Shown here piece by piece: positions 32,225 through 43,307 of a DNA stretch of 64,000 nucleotides; position 1 is the stretch's first letter, and the number at the start of each line of letters is the position of its first letter. The stretch covers positions 62,001 to 126,000 of the forward strand of contig QYAI01000041.1 of NCBI GenBank assembly GCA_003988855.1, in the 5' to 3' direction. The notes below the pieces were generated by a model. It did not search any database. It saw only the letters and a program-made list of their open reading frames with translations, and was not told the DNA's origin. This stretch comes from Arachnopeziza araneosa. Its lineage: Eukaryota; Ascomycota; Leotiomycetes; Helotiales; Arachnopezizaceae. Position numbers and translations under genes: made by a program.

Positions 32225-33211
32225 TTGTCTCTCCTTCCTTCCTTCTTCTCTCCTTGTTTCCTGAACCTAAAAGCCCGAATCCTCGTATTGAACCGATCGG
32301 TAACACTCGTCACTCTCTTGCTCGTTCACGCGAAGTGCACGTAGGTAGTTTGGTGAGCAAATTTTCCGCTGGTGCATTAATTGTAGGATTAATAGAGCCT
32401 GTGGCTGAGGGGATATAAAACATACCCATGTGCCAAGTTCAGGGACCAAGTGTGGCGTAGCACGCGATCTTGCGAGCTCGTGTCAGCCTGTCGTGTGGAG
32501 ATGCAAGCGGAGCACACCCAGATTACGGCAGGCAGGCAGGCAGGCGTATGGGTCAAAAACGCAGAATATTCCTGCCAACGCCACAGGCCACGTTAACAAT
32601 CGCCGATCAGCAGTCCAGACGGTGCACCGCCACACATCCAACGTTGTTTCAAGCGAGCGGGGAGCTGGCGAGTCCAGTGTTCCCCCTCCGTATCATTGGG
32701 GCGGAGATGGGAGAGTGGAGAGGCAGGAAGAACGCGTGCCTTGGTGCCGTATCCATCTGCGGGAATGCCTTGGTTCGGGAAGTCCAGGTGTGGCTTACTC
32801 CCCTGTGGCTCATTACCCACTTTGGGCGAGAGCGAAATGAGGCGACTGAGGGAAGTTGTACAGTAAACCGTCAGGCACGGGACGGGAAGCCAACTTCGCA
32901 AGTCGAGTCGAGATGACGGAGAGAATGGAAAGTCGAACCGTCTCTCACTACCGGCACGCGTAAGCTGTGGCGATTGAGTCGAACACAACAATGTGCTGTT
33001 GCTGTCCTTGACCACGGGTCTAGATCTGCAATTCCGGACCAAGCGAGCTGAGGTACGACAATCTCTGTTCCTGTCCTGTTTGCCTCGTGCCAATAGATAT
33101 GCCTAGAATACTTTTACAATGCTTTATTCCTATGACTAACATGCTTTATAGATTTCCGAAACGCCTTGCTTTTCAGGTGCTGTGCTGTGCTCCTCTTATC
33201 CAGTCACTAGG
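32225..33211. other. Intergenic region
   Basis: About 1 kb, GC-richer than its surroundings, with a GGCA tetranucleotide run at 32527-32545. Overlapping frames on both strands (32430-32916 plus, 32593-33093 minus) contain no recognisable family and no convincing start context. Confidence 0.5.
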
Positions 33212-36200
33212 TCAAATAACAGCGCCCCTGAGGCCCAATCCGACACCTCTACCATCTCCGGTCCCAGTCCTACTGATGCCAGGTCTCTCCTCTCTTCTCT
33301 CTCCTGCCACGCTCTCACCCGTTCCCGTCATACTCCTTAAATTTAACCCGCCAATCCGACTGACAATATTACTGCCTACGGCATCGACCGCGCCTCTTGG
33401 AGAGCTCAGCGTCGGTCCACTGGCTGCGGTTGCCTCTACCCTGAACAATTTGATGTTCGATCCATTCCAGACGCCGACTGTTCCTTTCTGGACTTGCATC
33501 TCGCTGGTGAAGACGAAACCCCAGAGAAGACTCTCGTACCAGCCGAGACTTAGTGGAGACCATTCAAAATACTGAATGCGGATAGCGGATGGCTCAATAC
33601 CTTTAATGGCAGCCTGTTGGATTTGTTGCAAAACAGAGGCTGGAGGGTGATCGGTGGTAGAGCGAGGAATGAGATGAGATAGTTGTGAGAGGAGTGTTAG
33701 GATAGTATGGAGGGGTAGGTCGGGGAGCCAGCTTTCAATCCATTGGGGTGTAGGCTCGAAAGAACTTGTGCCTGGCGCTATATTTGTTGAGTAAGAAGCT
33801 AGAGAGGTCGTACTGTTCTGCCTTGAGAAAGTCGGCATGCCCGCTGGCAGCTTGCCACGAGCCTTCTCGCTCATTCCTCGCAACTGAATTGGAACCGTCT
33901 CATCAACACTCGAACTCACACTCCCTGCTCTAGATGGGACTTCAGTGGGTGTTGACGCTGCGGGAGTAGGATCATGATTGTCTTCAGCGTCAGAATCATC
34001 GTCGTCGCCACCGACCGCAAAAGCGTCTTCCTCGGGTACATCTGTGAGAGTCGGTGTTCGCGGGTGAGCAAAAGACGGAGAACGAAGAGAATCCACTGAA
34101 CCGCGTCTGGAGGAAGAAACAGATTCGGTTTCCGTCGACGGACGTTCTTTCTTAAGGCGGGAGAGGCGCTCAATTTCCTCACGTCCAGATTCAAGGGTAA
34201 ACGATCGAAGGGCTTCGAATCTTTTCTTGTTTCGAAGGACTGCGTACACTAGATTGGGGTTTTCTTGGCAAATGTCAGTTCAGCTATGCATGAATGGTAC
34301 GTTCTCCTCTTTCATCATCAGAAGTCTTTTACTTCTAGATTGAAAGCCGTGTTGTGTCATATTGATCACTGAACCCCGGAACAATTTAGTTCACGAAGGT
34401 TAGAGGAAGGCCAAAATCCTAAAGTGACAAGATCTACAAAGGAAAGAGATACTTACTGATAAACTGATGTTCAATTATTGCATTTATACTCTCAAGAAGA
34501 GATTGAAGAAGAGTATGATTGCTGTCATTTGCCAGCAGAAAACTTGGCGATGACATTGAGGAGAAGAGTTGGAGAAGTTTGGAAGATGCTGAGGCACTCA
34601 GGTCTTCGAGGTAAGCAGAAATATTGTTGATGACTGCAAGTAAAGCCGGGTATATGGCTGTCAGTTTACCATTGCTCGTGGTAATAATATTATAAATAGA
34701 CTGGACGTGTTAGTAGACTTCTAAGGAGGTCCAATGCCACTTACATGGATTAGGAAGTCAGCATAAGTCCCACTGAAGTTTTGTAGTCGGATTGTCGTAG
34801 GCAATGTTTCCTGGGCATCAAACTTTTTGTTAAGATTCTTTCCAAAATGTGGCTCCACACTAAGAGTTTGCAATAGGAAGACGCACATCCTGACAACCCC
34901 TTGCTTCGATGCATCAAGCTTATATTCAATAGCATAGAAAATAATCAACACCAGGAAATCATGTGAGCGGCCAGTATCAACAATGAAAGACCGGAATCGT
35001 TTATTACACTGTGTGATTTCCCAAAAGAGCATTATCATCTCTGATGTGCATTTCGATGTCTGTTGAGTTCCTGGGATGTATGAAGTGCTAGCATTTAGAG
35101 GTTGATTGAGGATTCTGGTCATTCCGTCCACAATAAATTGGAAGTCTTGCGGTCGGTGCAAGCGTCCTAGAAAATGGCGGAAGTAATTCTTCCCGGTGTG
35201 AGCTGGATCCGATTCAGGTATTGGATAAAGAAGAATAACCAGGAGAAACTGTCTTGTTTAGCACCAACCACGAAAATTTCATTCATCAGCCTACCTGAAG
35301 CGCGTAGGTGACCAATATTAGTTTTGGATCCTTGAATACTTGAACATTGTACGGAACTCGCCACGAAGCTGGATTGTATTTCAATGTCTAGATAACATTA
35401 GCATTTTTGCAGTCATCGGGGGTCAAACTTACTGTATTCAACAGCGAACATAATACCGAGAGCACCACTTGCTTATCTGGACAGGTAACAATATAGCTGA
35501 TGGCCTTGACGCCTTGCACTGGCAGCAGATTTGCGGACATATACATGCTCTGACTTGTCAAAGTCAAGAGCAATCTCAATATCTCCGTCCTATTACTCTC
35601 AAACTCCTTACTTGTCCCAATGCTGGTATTGCACCCGACTCCACTCTGCCAGATTGCATATGTGACTTTGTTCTTTGAATTTGGTGGTGCAGGTAATGTA
35701 AAATCGGCGAAGAATAGCATATCAATCAGAGTATCGATGAGCTCTTCTGCAAGAGGCTTGATTTCTTCGAATTCCTCTCCGGCGGCTTCAAGCTTCGCAA
35801 GTTCTTCTTGTGATTCATCAAATAGCACATCACGGGCTAAAGCTGCTTTCCTAGGATCTGTGTCAGTATTTAATCTCATCCATAATCTGTAATCCCACCT
35901 CGTCCGTTTCCTTCTCACGCCCCAGAAGAATTTATCTTCCCAGTCCTGCAGATGCTCCGTCTCGTAGATATATGGAAGGATTCTCGTAAGTATGCGTATG
36001 CAATTCAGAGCGTCTCTCTCTGGAGCAAATTCGACATCGGGGAAAGAAGGATGATGTCGCAGAATAAAGAGCCGGCTTGTGATAGCAAGTATGAGGGTTT
36101 CGAGGTTCTCAAGCGCGGTGTCTCTTGTCCTTCTGATATCATTCGGTGAGAATAGGCTGAAGACGTCCTCAGTGGATTCTGGGAGCTCCCAGAACTATTT

Positions 36201-36337
36201 AATGTTAATAATGATGCGATGGACGAGGCTACATGACGTACGGAGGCCCAGTAAGGGTCATCAGCAGGGATAACTTTATCTTCTGAAAGTCTGAAGATGC
36301 CTTTCTTGAAGACCAGCTTTGAATCGGAGGCCCCCAT
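33212..36337 (-). CDS. hid1: Hid1-family protein (Golgi/dense-core trafficking, Ftp105-like)
   Basis: Multi-exon gene starting at the ATG at 36337 with the hallmark MGASDSKLVFKKGIFRLSE. After the first intron, FWELPESTEDVFSLFSPND continues the family sequence. Later segments include FPDVEFAPERDALNCIRILT, YETEHLQDWEDKFFWG, DTLIDMLFFADFTLP, NRTEILRLLLTLTSQSMYM, FYAIEYKLDASKQGVVRMC and YAVLRNKKRFEALR. The last exon (34249-33212) has a Ser/Pro/acidic linker and a conserved C-terminal helix region (QWIESWLPDLPLHTIL). The S. pombe member Ftp105 binds a deubiquitinase at the Golgi; animal Hid1 acts in secretory granule formation. I count at least six exons; not every junction was resolved to the base. 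Confidence 0.87.
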
Positions 36338-36677
36338 GCTGAATGGCTCGTCGTGGTGGTTGCTTTGTGAGAGTACCTGGAGCTATCGGGACAAGTCAAC
36401 TGCAAGATCTCGGCTCGGCTTCTGACTCTAATCAGCACGTGAGGACAACTATATCATTACAAGCTGTTATAATACAAGACAAGCAGAAAGCTGCTCGAGT
36501 TCTACGATGAATCTTATTCACGTTTTAACAAGGATGAGCCAATTTCAGAGTATTCGTTCGTCTCAAAACATGCAACGTTTGTAGTCATTAGCTGAACTAT
36601 ACCTCACGCGTAAATGCGACTACTGATGGGTATCTTCTTAACAGTACAATACAGTACAATCATAGTCCAATAATATT
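36338..36677. other. Intergenic region
   Basis: 340 bases between the Hid1 start and the Pom34 stop, both on the minus strand. No gene seen. Confidence 0.5.
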
Positions 36678-37493
36678 TCAAGAGTACAGCCTCGCGCTGC
36701 CAGAATTCCTTCTTCCTTTATCATAAAGCCATTTGCTATTCAATCCAATATTCACACCCTTCGCTGCTGAAGGACTAGGAGTGCCTGGTGTTTCTGATAC
36801 ACCTCTTAATCCACCTGGCCCAAGAAGACTCGGAGATCCATATGAATGTCTTCTGGAGCCGTCCATACCGCCTCCAATTCTTGAACTGGGCGAGAAATTT
36901 GGTTGGGGTATACTCCCGGCCATGGGACTACCTTTCCCTGACAGTGGCGAGCTCGAATCAATATTTCTTGTAGCGGGTGAGCCGCTTAGGGGTGTAGGAG
37001 TTCGTGCATATCTCGGTGGTGTGCTATACTGAGAACCAGGAGTTGGAGGCGCCGAGCTTGGCGGTAGACCCAGCAACTTTCGCTGGGCTGGGGTCAACGG
37101 GATATCTGAAATATCATCCGGTTTTCGTAAGAGTGGAGCGAGAGCCACCAAAATGTTGTAGACGAAGAGAAATTGGATGAGGTAATGCGCATAGTTGCCA
37201 TATTCGTAGAAGGATTTGCCTTGCTGGAATACGCTGGGGAAGCTACAAGATTTAGAAGAGTCACAGTAAGGGAAAGTGAATACATACAAATCATATATGG
37301 ACTTTCCTAGGAAATACGCTATTGTGATTCCTCCAGTATTGTACAATATCCTCTTCACATTGTCCGAAGAGAAATTGGAAGCATTCTGGCGCCTAACAAT
37401 CTCATCGATCCTTGGATGCTTCCATGTACCAGTTCGAGGTATTGAGGAGGTAGTTTGCGTAACTGGTGTTGAAGGACGAGCCGGTATAGACAT
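36678..37493 (-). CDS. POM34: Pom34-type nuclear pore membrane protein
   Basis: Fungal NPCC-family pore-membrane component, which anchors the nuclear pore complex in the envelope. The frame is open for 271 residues from the ATG at 37493. An in-frame 45-base segment (37287-37243) has a perfect GTATGT donor, a CTAAAT branch and a TTGTAG acceptor; splicing it (exons 37493-37288 and 37242-36678) gives 256 residues and the smoother sequence KSIYDFFPSVFQQGKS. Two membrane stretches are seen: ILYNTGGITIAYFLGKSIYD and HYLIQFLFVYNILVALAPLL. The C-terminal half is a long Ser/Pro/Gly-rich tail (PPTPGSQYSTPPRYART). Divergent with the adenylate-forming protein gene, about 390 bases away. Confidence 0.82.
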   Translation of the reverse strand: MSIPARPSTPVTQTTSSIPRTGTWKHPRIDEIVRRQNASNFSSDNVKRILYNTGGITIAYFLGKSIYDLYVFTFPYCDSSKSCSFPSVFQQGKSFYEYGNYAHYLIQFLFVYNILVALAPLLRKPDDISDIPLTPAQRKLLGLPPSSAPPTPGSQYSTPPRYARTPTPLSGSPATRNIDSSSPLSGKGSPMAGSIPQPNFSPSSRIGGGMDGSRRHSYGSPSLLGPGGLRGVSETPGTPSPSAAKGVNIGLNSKWLYDKGRRNSGSARLYS

Positions 37494-37887
37494 TTCAAAG
37501 TGCTTTAGGAGAGTAGGCAGATAGTGTGAGGCTGTTGCAGAAGATCAGTCATTTGAATGTCAACAAAGGGGAACTGCTCACTGTATCAGGCCAATTTGCT
37601 TCGCTTCTCCAATTTCTCAGCCAGAGCCTTTTACCTGTATGTTAGTAATAACCGATTTAAATGCGCCGACTTCTAGAGTAACATTGCTGGGTTGTTGGTT
37701 GTTCTGTTGCGGTTGTTGATGTTGGAACGAAAGCAAGCAAAAGCGACGCGGAAAGGCAGAGCTTCGGCTTTCCCCCCTGCAGTTTGGGCTTGTGCGCCCC
37801 ACCACCGTCTCCGTGTCAGCCTTCTCTGCTTGTCCTTGACGGTCTACACTCTTCCTTTCTCCATATTGAGGAAGATCTTCTGGCATC
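37494..37887. other. Divergent promoter region
   Basis: 394 bases between the starts of the Pom34 and adenylate-forming-like genes. No gene seen. Confidence 0.5.
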
Positions 37888-39672
37888 ATGGACAATTTAA
37901 TGCTCAAGTTTGACCAAACTGTCACGGATATCTTTTCAAAATGGGATGCCACTTCAACAGCTTTATTCGTGATATCCATCACTACCTTTATCTACCTCGT
38001 TGCGACTTCACGAGATCCAGATACACATCCTGTGCTATTACAACGACAATCGCAAGCTTCGCCAGTTAGACAAGAAGGCGAATCTGCAGTGTTCCGATCC
38101 CATTCTGCTCCTCATGGAATTCCTTTGAACGCCGGACTCAATATCAAAGATCCTGGAGATTCGAAATGGAGTAAAGGCCGGGATGGGGATTTGAGAGATA
38201 TATGGCGCAGAGTTGTTGCTGGAGCTCTGGACCGAGAAGGCAATGAAACTGGTCAGATTGGGAAGCTTTTCACTATTTTAGGAAGAGAGCAGATCCTCGA
38301 GCATGATCTTGGTATATATTTATCTTTTTGAGATGAACTTCTACTAATGTTAAAAGCTGATGTCACGCGACAAATCAACCTAATCGGCCAGCAGATCAAG
38401 AAAAGTGGAGGAAAGAATGTTGCCATTTACCTTCCCAACTCTATTGAACTGCTTACAACGTTATTCGCCTGCGCGTTCTATGATCTATCTCCGATACTCG
38501 TACCCTTCGACCTAACCACCGACAAAATCATTGAGCTGTTGAAGGCCGCAAAGGCAGATACAGTAGTTACAGCTGTTGGATCATTCCCTTTCGATGTTGT
38601 CATCAAGAATTATCCCGCACTCAAACAACTAATTTGGGTTGTGGACGAAGGGAGCAGCCACATGGACTGGGACGAGGTTCCCACAGGTACTGGTGGCGCT
38701 GTCAATGTATCTACTTGGCAAGAGATCATTCAAGATGCGGAGCCAGGCACAGGAAAGGAGCTGCCTGCTGTAGACCGGAAGTCGGAGCCAAAGAATATCC
38801 TCGCTTTCTGGCCTTCTGGAGAGCTTATCGAATATACTCAGGCCAATATCATATCTGGGATTGCTGGACAACTCACCTCCGTTCCAAACACCCAACGAGT
38901 TAACCATTCTGATTTGTTTATCCCTATCGACTCATTAGCTACCATCTACCCCCTCACCTTGACCCTCTCGGCCCTCCACTCAAACGCTTCTATAGCATTG
39001 ACGTCTGTGGCTGGCAAGAGTGCTGACCTAGTTCTCGCAACTCAAGGCATCGCGCCCACGATAATTGTTGCCTCTGCCGACACTCTTGCCAAACTCCACG
39101 CACAAACAGCAGCCAAGTTGAACTCATCCTTATACGGTTTTGTCCACTGGATACAGACTCGGGCTTTAATCCAGAATGGGGTAATGCCGGTAGCGTCCAT
39201 ACTCTCACGTATGTTCGACCAGCTTCGCCCCGCAATCGGAACCACTCCTGGAAAACTACGTCTCATCTATGCCTCCAAATTAGATGATGCAGATTCAACA
39301 AATCTCTCATCGCAGATGCTCTCTGATCTCCGCATCTACACAGGTTCAAGAATCATATATGCTCTTACAGCCCCGAAAGTAGCCGGTGCTGTTGCACAAA
39401 CTGGCTTATATGATTACAGAGTTGACAATGACTCGATCTCGCATTTTGGGTCTCCTGTCACAAGCGTCGAGGTGTTTTTCAAGGACACGAACGAGCACAA
39501 GACATCAGATGAGATTTCGAAAGGGGAGGTAAGATATCGACTTTTCTCTTGTGTTGTTCATAATACTAATTATATACAGCTCTATGCTCGTGGACCGGCT
39601 GTAGTTGATGGAGAGGCATCTTTGGGTATTGCAGGCAAAATCAGAGATGACTTGACATTAGCTTTGTTGTAG
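37888..39672 (+). CDS. Membrane-anchored, degenerate AMP-binding (ANL superfamily) protein
   Basis: Exons 37888-38311, 38357-39528 and 39580-39672 give 562 residues from the ATG at 37888. A membrane segment occupies residues about 24-42 (ALFVISITTFIYLVAT). From about residue 130 the order of elements follows acyl-CoA synthetases: GGKNVAIYLPNSIELLTTLFAC, SPILVPFD, then a block where the family's nucleotide-binding P-loop (S/T-S-G-T-T-G-x-P-K) should be. Here it reads LAFWPSGELIEYTQAN, with the SGTTG-x-PK core gone. The usual YGxTE and the C-terminal lysine domain are also unrecognisable. It is probably a non-catalytic relative conserved in ascomycetes and located at an internal membrane. Function unknown. 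Confidence 0.72.
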
Positions 39673-40065
39673 ATAGGATATCAAATTAGATCGAATGGCG
39701 AATAGGGACTCATGATTTCACAATGTTATATGGCTTATACACTAGAGTTCACTATTATCTTGATATTGAAAATAGACGACAATTGATTCATTTTCAAAAT
39801 CGAGATGTGAACAACAAATAGGAAGAGAATACCTGTTTTGATGGGGGACCAAAAAATTATGAAGCAAGTTGTCTAAGATTGCTATTAAAAGAGAAAAATA
39901 TCGAAGCCTCCTCAGTGTCTTGATCAGTACCTCGATTTTCAACTTCCATGTGGAGAAAAATAGTTGGGCAATCAAAAGATATTGTTGTATTTTCATGTGT
40001 TTTTATTCTTTATTCTAAACATTATACTAAACAAGTGAGAGCAATCACAAGGCTATGTTATGGTA
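39673..40065. other. Intergenic region between convergent genes
   Basis: 393 bases, AT-rich, between the adenylate-forming-like gene and the MFS transporter. No gene seen. Confidence 0.5.
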
Positions 40066-41859
40066 TCATCTATTATCAAGCAGCCTCCCTCTCTCATCAC
40101 TCCTCTCCTCCTCCTCATCAAACACCGTCTCACTCCCGCTCTCACTCCCTTCATCCATCTTCTCTGCCTCAATTTCACTCTCTTGTTCTCGGGCAGCCAA
40201 CTCGATATACTCCTGCTCCTCTCTCTCCTTCGCTTTTCTAGCAGCAGGATGCTCTCCTTCGGTTAATGTCCAACTCCATGCTAATCCGAGTAAGCTGAAG
40301 ACAGCAAGGTAACTCCACCATACAATCCCCACCGCTCCTCGTTCGAGACTCCATCCAAAAATGACACCGCCTACAGCAGGGCCCACGGCCCGACACAGGG
40401 AGGCGAACATATTGCCGACGCCATGCACAGCCGCGAGAGCTAGTGGCGAAGGCGCCGAGTTGGTCAACAGAATGACGGATGAGGGAATGCCAAAAGTGCG
40501 GGCCGTAACCTGCAGGAAGAGGATGAAGGCTACTCCCATAGCTTGGATGATAAAATCAGCGTCTGGGATCATAGAGAGGTATGGTGCAAGGATATAAGCG
40601 ATAGGGAAGATGGCTAGAGCCACACGGTAGGATTTTAGTGTTCCGAGCCAGGCTTGGAGGGAAGGGTAGATGAGCATCTGGATGAGGATTCCAAATATTC
40701 CGAAGGACGAGAGGAAGAGGCCGATGGTTGGAGAGGAGAGGCCAAGACCGCCGTTGAAGCGGACGGGTGAGGTGGGATGTTGAGCCGTTTCCGAAGGAGG
40801 GGTGGAGAGGAAGACAGGGAAGAGTTGCATGAACGCGGAGTTGTGGAGGGGGAGGAGAGCGAAGGAGATGATAGTCACTGTAACTTCGCGAGTCCAGATG
40901 GCTCGGGAAGTGATGGTAAGGCGTGGCTTGTTGTCTGGTGGGCCTGGTTTGGAGAAGCTTTGGACCTTGGGTGTTCTCGGGGTATTGGGATCGATGAGAT
41001 CTTCTTCTTCATCGTCGGCGATGGTTGCATATGAGTTGTATTTATCCTTAAAGAATACACGAAGGAAGACACGTTTGCAGGTTCGTCCAACGGCAAGTCC
41101 AGGGTCGTTGTCATTGCGACTCGTCTTCCCAGGAGCTGTTTCTTTCAGTCCGAAGATTGCAAGAAGCAGTGAACAGAACAGGCATCCGGCGTTGAAAATC
41201 GTGGGTAGCGAGTACGGAAAGTCTTGCATCCATTCGATTCCCTTGGGATCTTTTGCAAAGTTGAGAATCCCCTCAGGTCCAACAAGCCATGGCAGATTCA
41301 CAATGGGATCAGCCAAGAATCCTCCCACAGCCAATCCAATCACCACTCCCGAGTTGAAGACCAGAGGTAGCAGCAGAAACGCTCTGCTCTGATATTTCCT
41401 TTCCACCACTATCTCTGCGGTCATGGTTCTCATCACGCCAATATTACCATTTCCCACACCCGCTAGAATCCGCCAACACATGACCGCTGGTAACGTCGTG
41501 CTAAAGCCAAACCCAATATTCGAGATCATAGAGAGCGTTAACCCAATAATGATACATGGCTTTCGGCCCCAGTTGTTCGCAACCCAAACCCATGGTACAG
41601 ATGTCGCGAATTGTGCGAGGGCAAAGAGAGACACCAGGAGACCGGCCTGCCTCGAGATGGAGGCGGGAGAGACATCGGGGACGGTCTGCAGAGAGCGGAT
41701 TAGGTAGTAGAGATACGGGAGCAAGCAGGTGTTGGAGAGAGGCTCCGAGAGGCGGCAGAGGGCCAGAATCATGAGCTGGGGTTTGTTCGGAAGAGAGAGC
41801 CATGTTACAGGTGGTGGTTTCCCTCCTTTCTCCTTCGACTTGTGGGTTGGTGGTGGCAT
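40066..41859 (-). CDS. MFS transporter (DHA1/ZIFL-like)
   Basis: An intronless gene of 597 residues from the ATG at 41859. Around 12 hydrophobic segments in two sets are separated by a long hydrophilic loop near residues 245-320. The MFS motif between helices 2 and 3 appears as VANNWGRKPCIIIG. ILAGVGNGNIGVMRTMTAEI (helix 4 region) and the C-terminal SAPSPLALAAVHGVGNM resemble the fungal branch related to plant ZIFL transporters and tetracycline-type antiporters. The C-terminal tail is strongly acidic (EAEKMDEGSESGSETVFDEE). The substrate cannot be deduced. An 8-base tandem repeat sits immediately upstream of its ATG. Confidence 0.88.
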   Translation of the reverse strand: MPPPTHKSKEKGGKPPPVTWLSLPNKPQLMILALCRLSEPLSNTCLLPYLYYLIRSLQTVPDVSPASISRQAGLLVSLFALAQFATSVPWVWVANNWGRKPCIIIGLTLSMISNIGFGFSTTLPAVMCWRILAGVGNGNIGVMRTMTAEIVVERKYQSRAFLLLPLVFNSGVVIGLAVGGFLADPIVNLPWLVGPEGILNFAKDPKGIEWMQDFPYSLPTIFNAGCLFCSLLLAIFGLKETAPGKTSRNDNDPGLAVGRTCKRVFLRVFFKDKYNSYATIADDEEEDLIDPNTPRTPKVQSFSKPGPPDNKPRLTITSRAIWTREVTVTIISFALLPLHNSAFMQLFPVFLSTPPSETAQHPTSPVRFNGGLGLSSPTIGLFLSSFGIFGILIQMLIYPSLQAWLGTLKSYRVALAIFPIAYILAPYLSMIPDADFIIQAMGVAFILFLQVTARTFGIPSSVILLTNSAPSPLALAAVHGVGNMFASLCRAVGPAVGGVIFGWSLERGAVGIVWWSYLAVFSLLGLAWSWTLTEGEHPAARKAKEREEQEYIELAAREQESEIEAEKMDEGSESGSETVFDEEEERSDERGRLLDNR

Positions 41860-43307
41860 TGTGGTGCTGTGGTGCTGTGGTGCTGTGGTGCTGTGGTGTT
41901 GTCGTTATCCTGTCAATCCCCAATCCAGCTCCTCCTTCCAACTCCACGAGATTAAAAAGAATGTATAAAGAAGGAGAGTAGAAGAAAAATGAACAGAGGG
42001 AGCGCAAAGGAACGGACGCCGAAGTAGAAGTGAGGTTGAAGTTCCCAGGCCAGTGGCCCCTTCCACGTCCTTGCGGCTGACTCCTTCCCAGTTCGTTCTT
42101 CGCGCTGAGTGAGATGAGGAAGTCGCTCGATGTGGCCTTAGGCGGCAGAATCCAGGGGAAAGGACGGAAGGTCAGGGGCTAGCCGAGCTATCGATAAAGC
42201 GGCCGCTGCTGCACATGCTTTGGAACTTGGATCGCACACAATGAGTACTGCTGACCCTTTCTCAACAAACAAGCAGGACTGAAGACGTGCAGGAGGAGAG
42301 GGCGTGTGTGTGAGAATGAGTGAGTGAGAGAGTTCACCGTTGTGCCTCTCTGGCCACCTAGACCAAGTGCCGGTTGAGGTGATGGTGGCGCTCTACAGCC
42401 AGAAAGCAGGCAAGCAGATGAGCCAGAATCGTCCAGGCTAACCGAACAGCGGTATTAGCAGAGACAGCACCAAGCCCATTTGGAAATATTGGCCTGTTTC
42501 CAGCCAACGAGGGGGGGTTGCACACGCCACATTGCACGCGACTGAGCGATCGGGCCTACAAGAATGAGATGATGACGATGGAGAGTTCCTAAGATGGTTG
42601 ATGCGGTTGCTGCTGTTGCTGCTGTTGCTACTGTCGCCGTGCAAGATGGCATTTGAAGATGGGGCCAGAAACAAACGCCAAGCCGCTGGCTGCCAACCCA
42701 TGAGATCTTCGGTGGCATGTTGTTGTTCTGTGCCCCGCACTGCAGCCATCTCCATCCTGGCTCATGTTGCACCAAGAGGCCAGAAGACCGATCAACAGGA
42801 CACCCATCCGGCGTGGAAATGCCGCTCACCAGCAGGCACTTGCATCTCGCAGGCCAATATCATCGTCGCTCGCTTTGCCACCGCAAACCCACCCAAACCT
42901 CTGGTCTGCGCACCAAGGCAGGAGGCTGGCGCCATTCCCGGGTCTCGTTCGCTGCCGCATGAGACCCCAAGCTCCTCGTACCTCAACCCCTCGCTCATTG
43001 GCCACAGGCCTGGAAAACAGAGTCTTGGGAGGCGGAAACGCCAGTCCCCATCACGCATGGCGTCGAGTGACAGGCATGAGCAAGAATGACTGATTGGCAG
43101 AAAATGAGCAGATAACGCAAAAATCCATGACGGTGGGGACGTGAGAAAAAGCAACGGGTACAGTGACATGCGCAGACTTCTAGCTCTCCTTCTGGGTTGC
43201 ATGAAGGTTGATATATATCCATGAGGGGCCCGGGTATGAACGGTCCACTACGGACTGCTTCCCTCGACTAACACCAGGACGAAAAGAGAAAACTTGAAGC
43301 TTCCATC
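41860..43307. other. Divergent intergenic region between two transporters
   Basis: About 1.45 kb between the divergent MFS and sugar-transporter genes. Contains the 8-bp repeat and a GTTGCTGCT run near 42605-42633. Overlapping frames around 42.4-43.2 kb on both strands show no family and no codon signal I trust. Confidence 0.5.
41862..41901. repeat. 8-bp tandem repeat TGGTGCTG x5 in the transporter leader
   Basis: Four perfect copies of TGGTGCTG and a fifth with one change, two bases upstream of the MFS gene's ATG (minus strand). On the transcript it would be a CAGCACCA repeat next to the start codon. Confidence 0.9.

Noticed and set aside
32430..33093. Overlapping frames of 136-166 codons on both strands
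   Set aside because: GC-rich sequence lowers stop frequency; no family, no start context, no splice pattern.
42438..43202. Several overlapping frames between the two transporters
   Set aside because: Same reasoning as for the 32-kb region; includes low-complexity GTTGCTGCT repeats.
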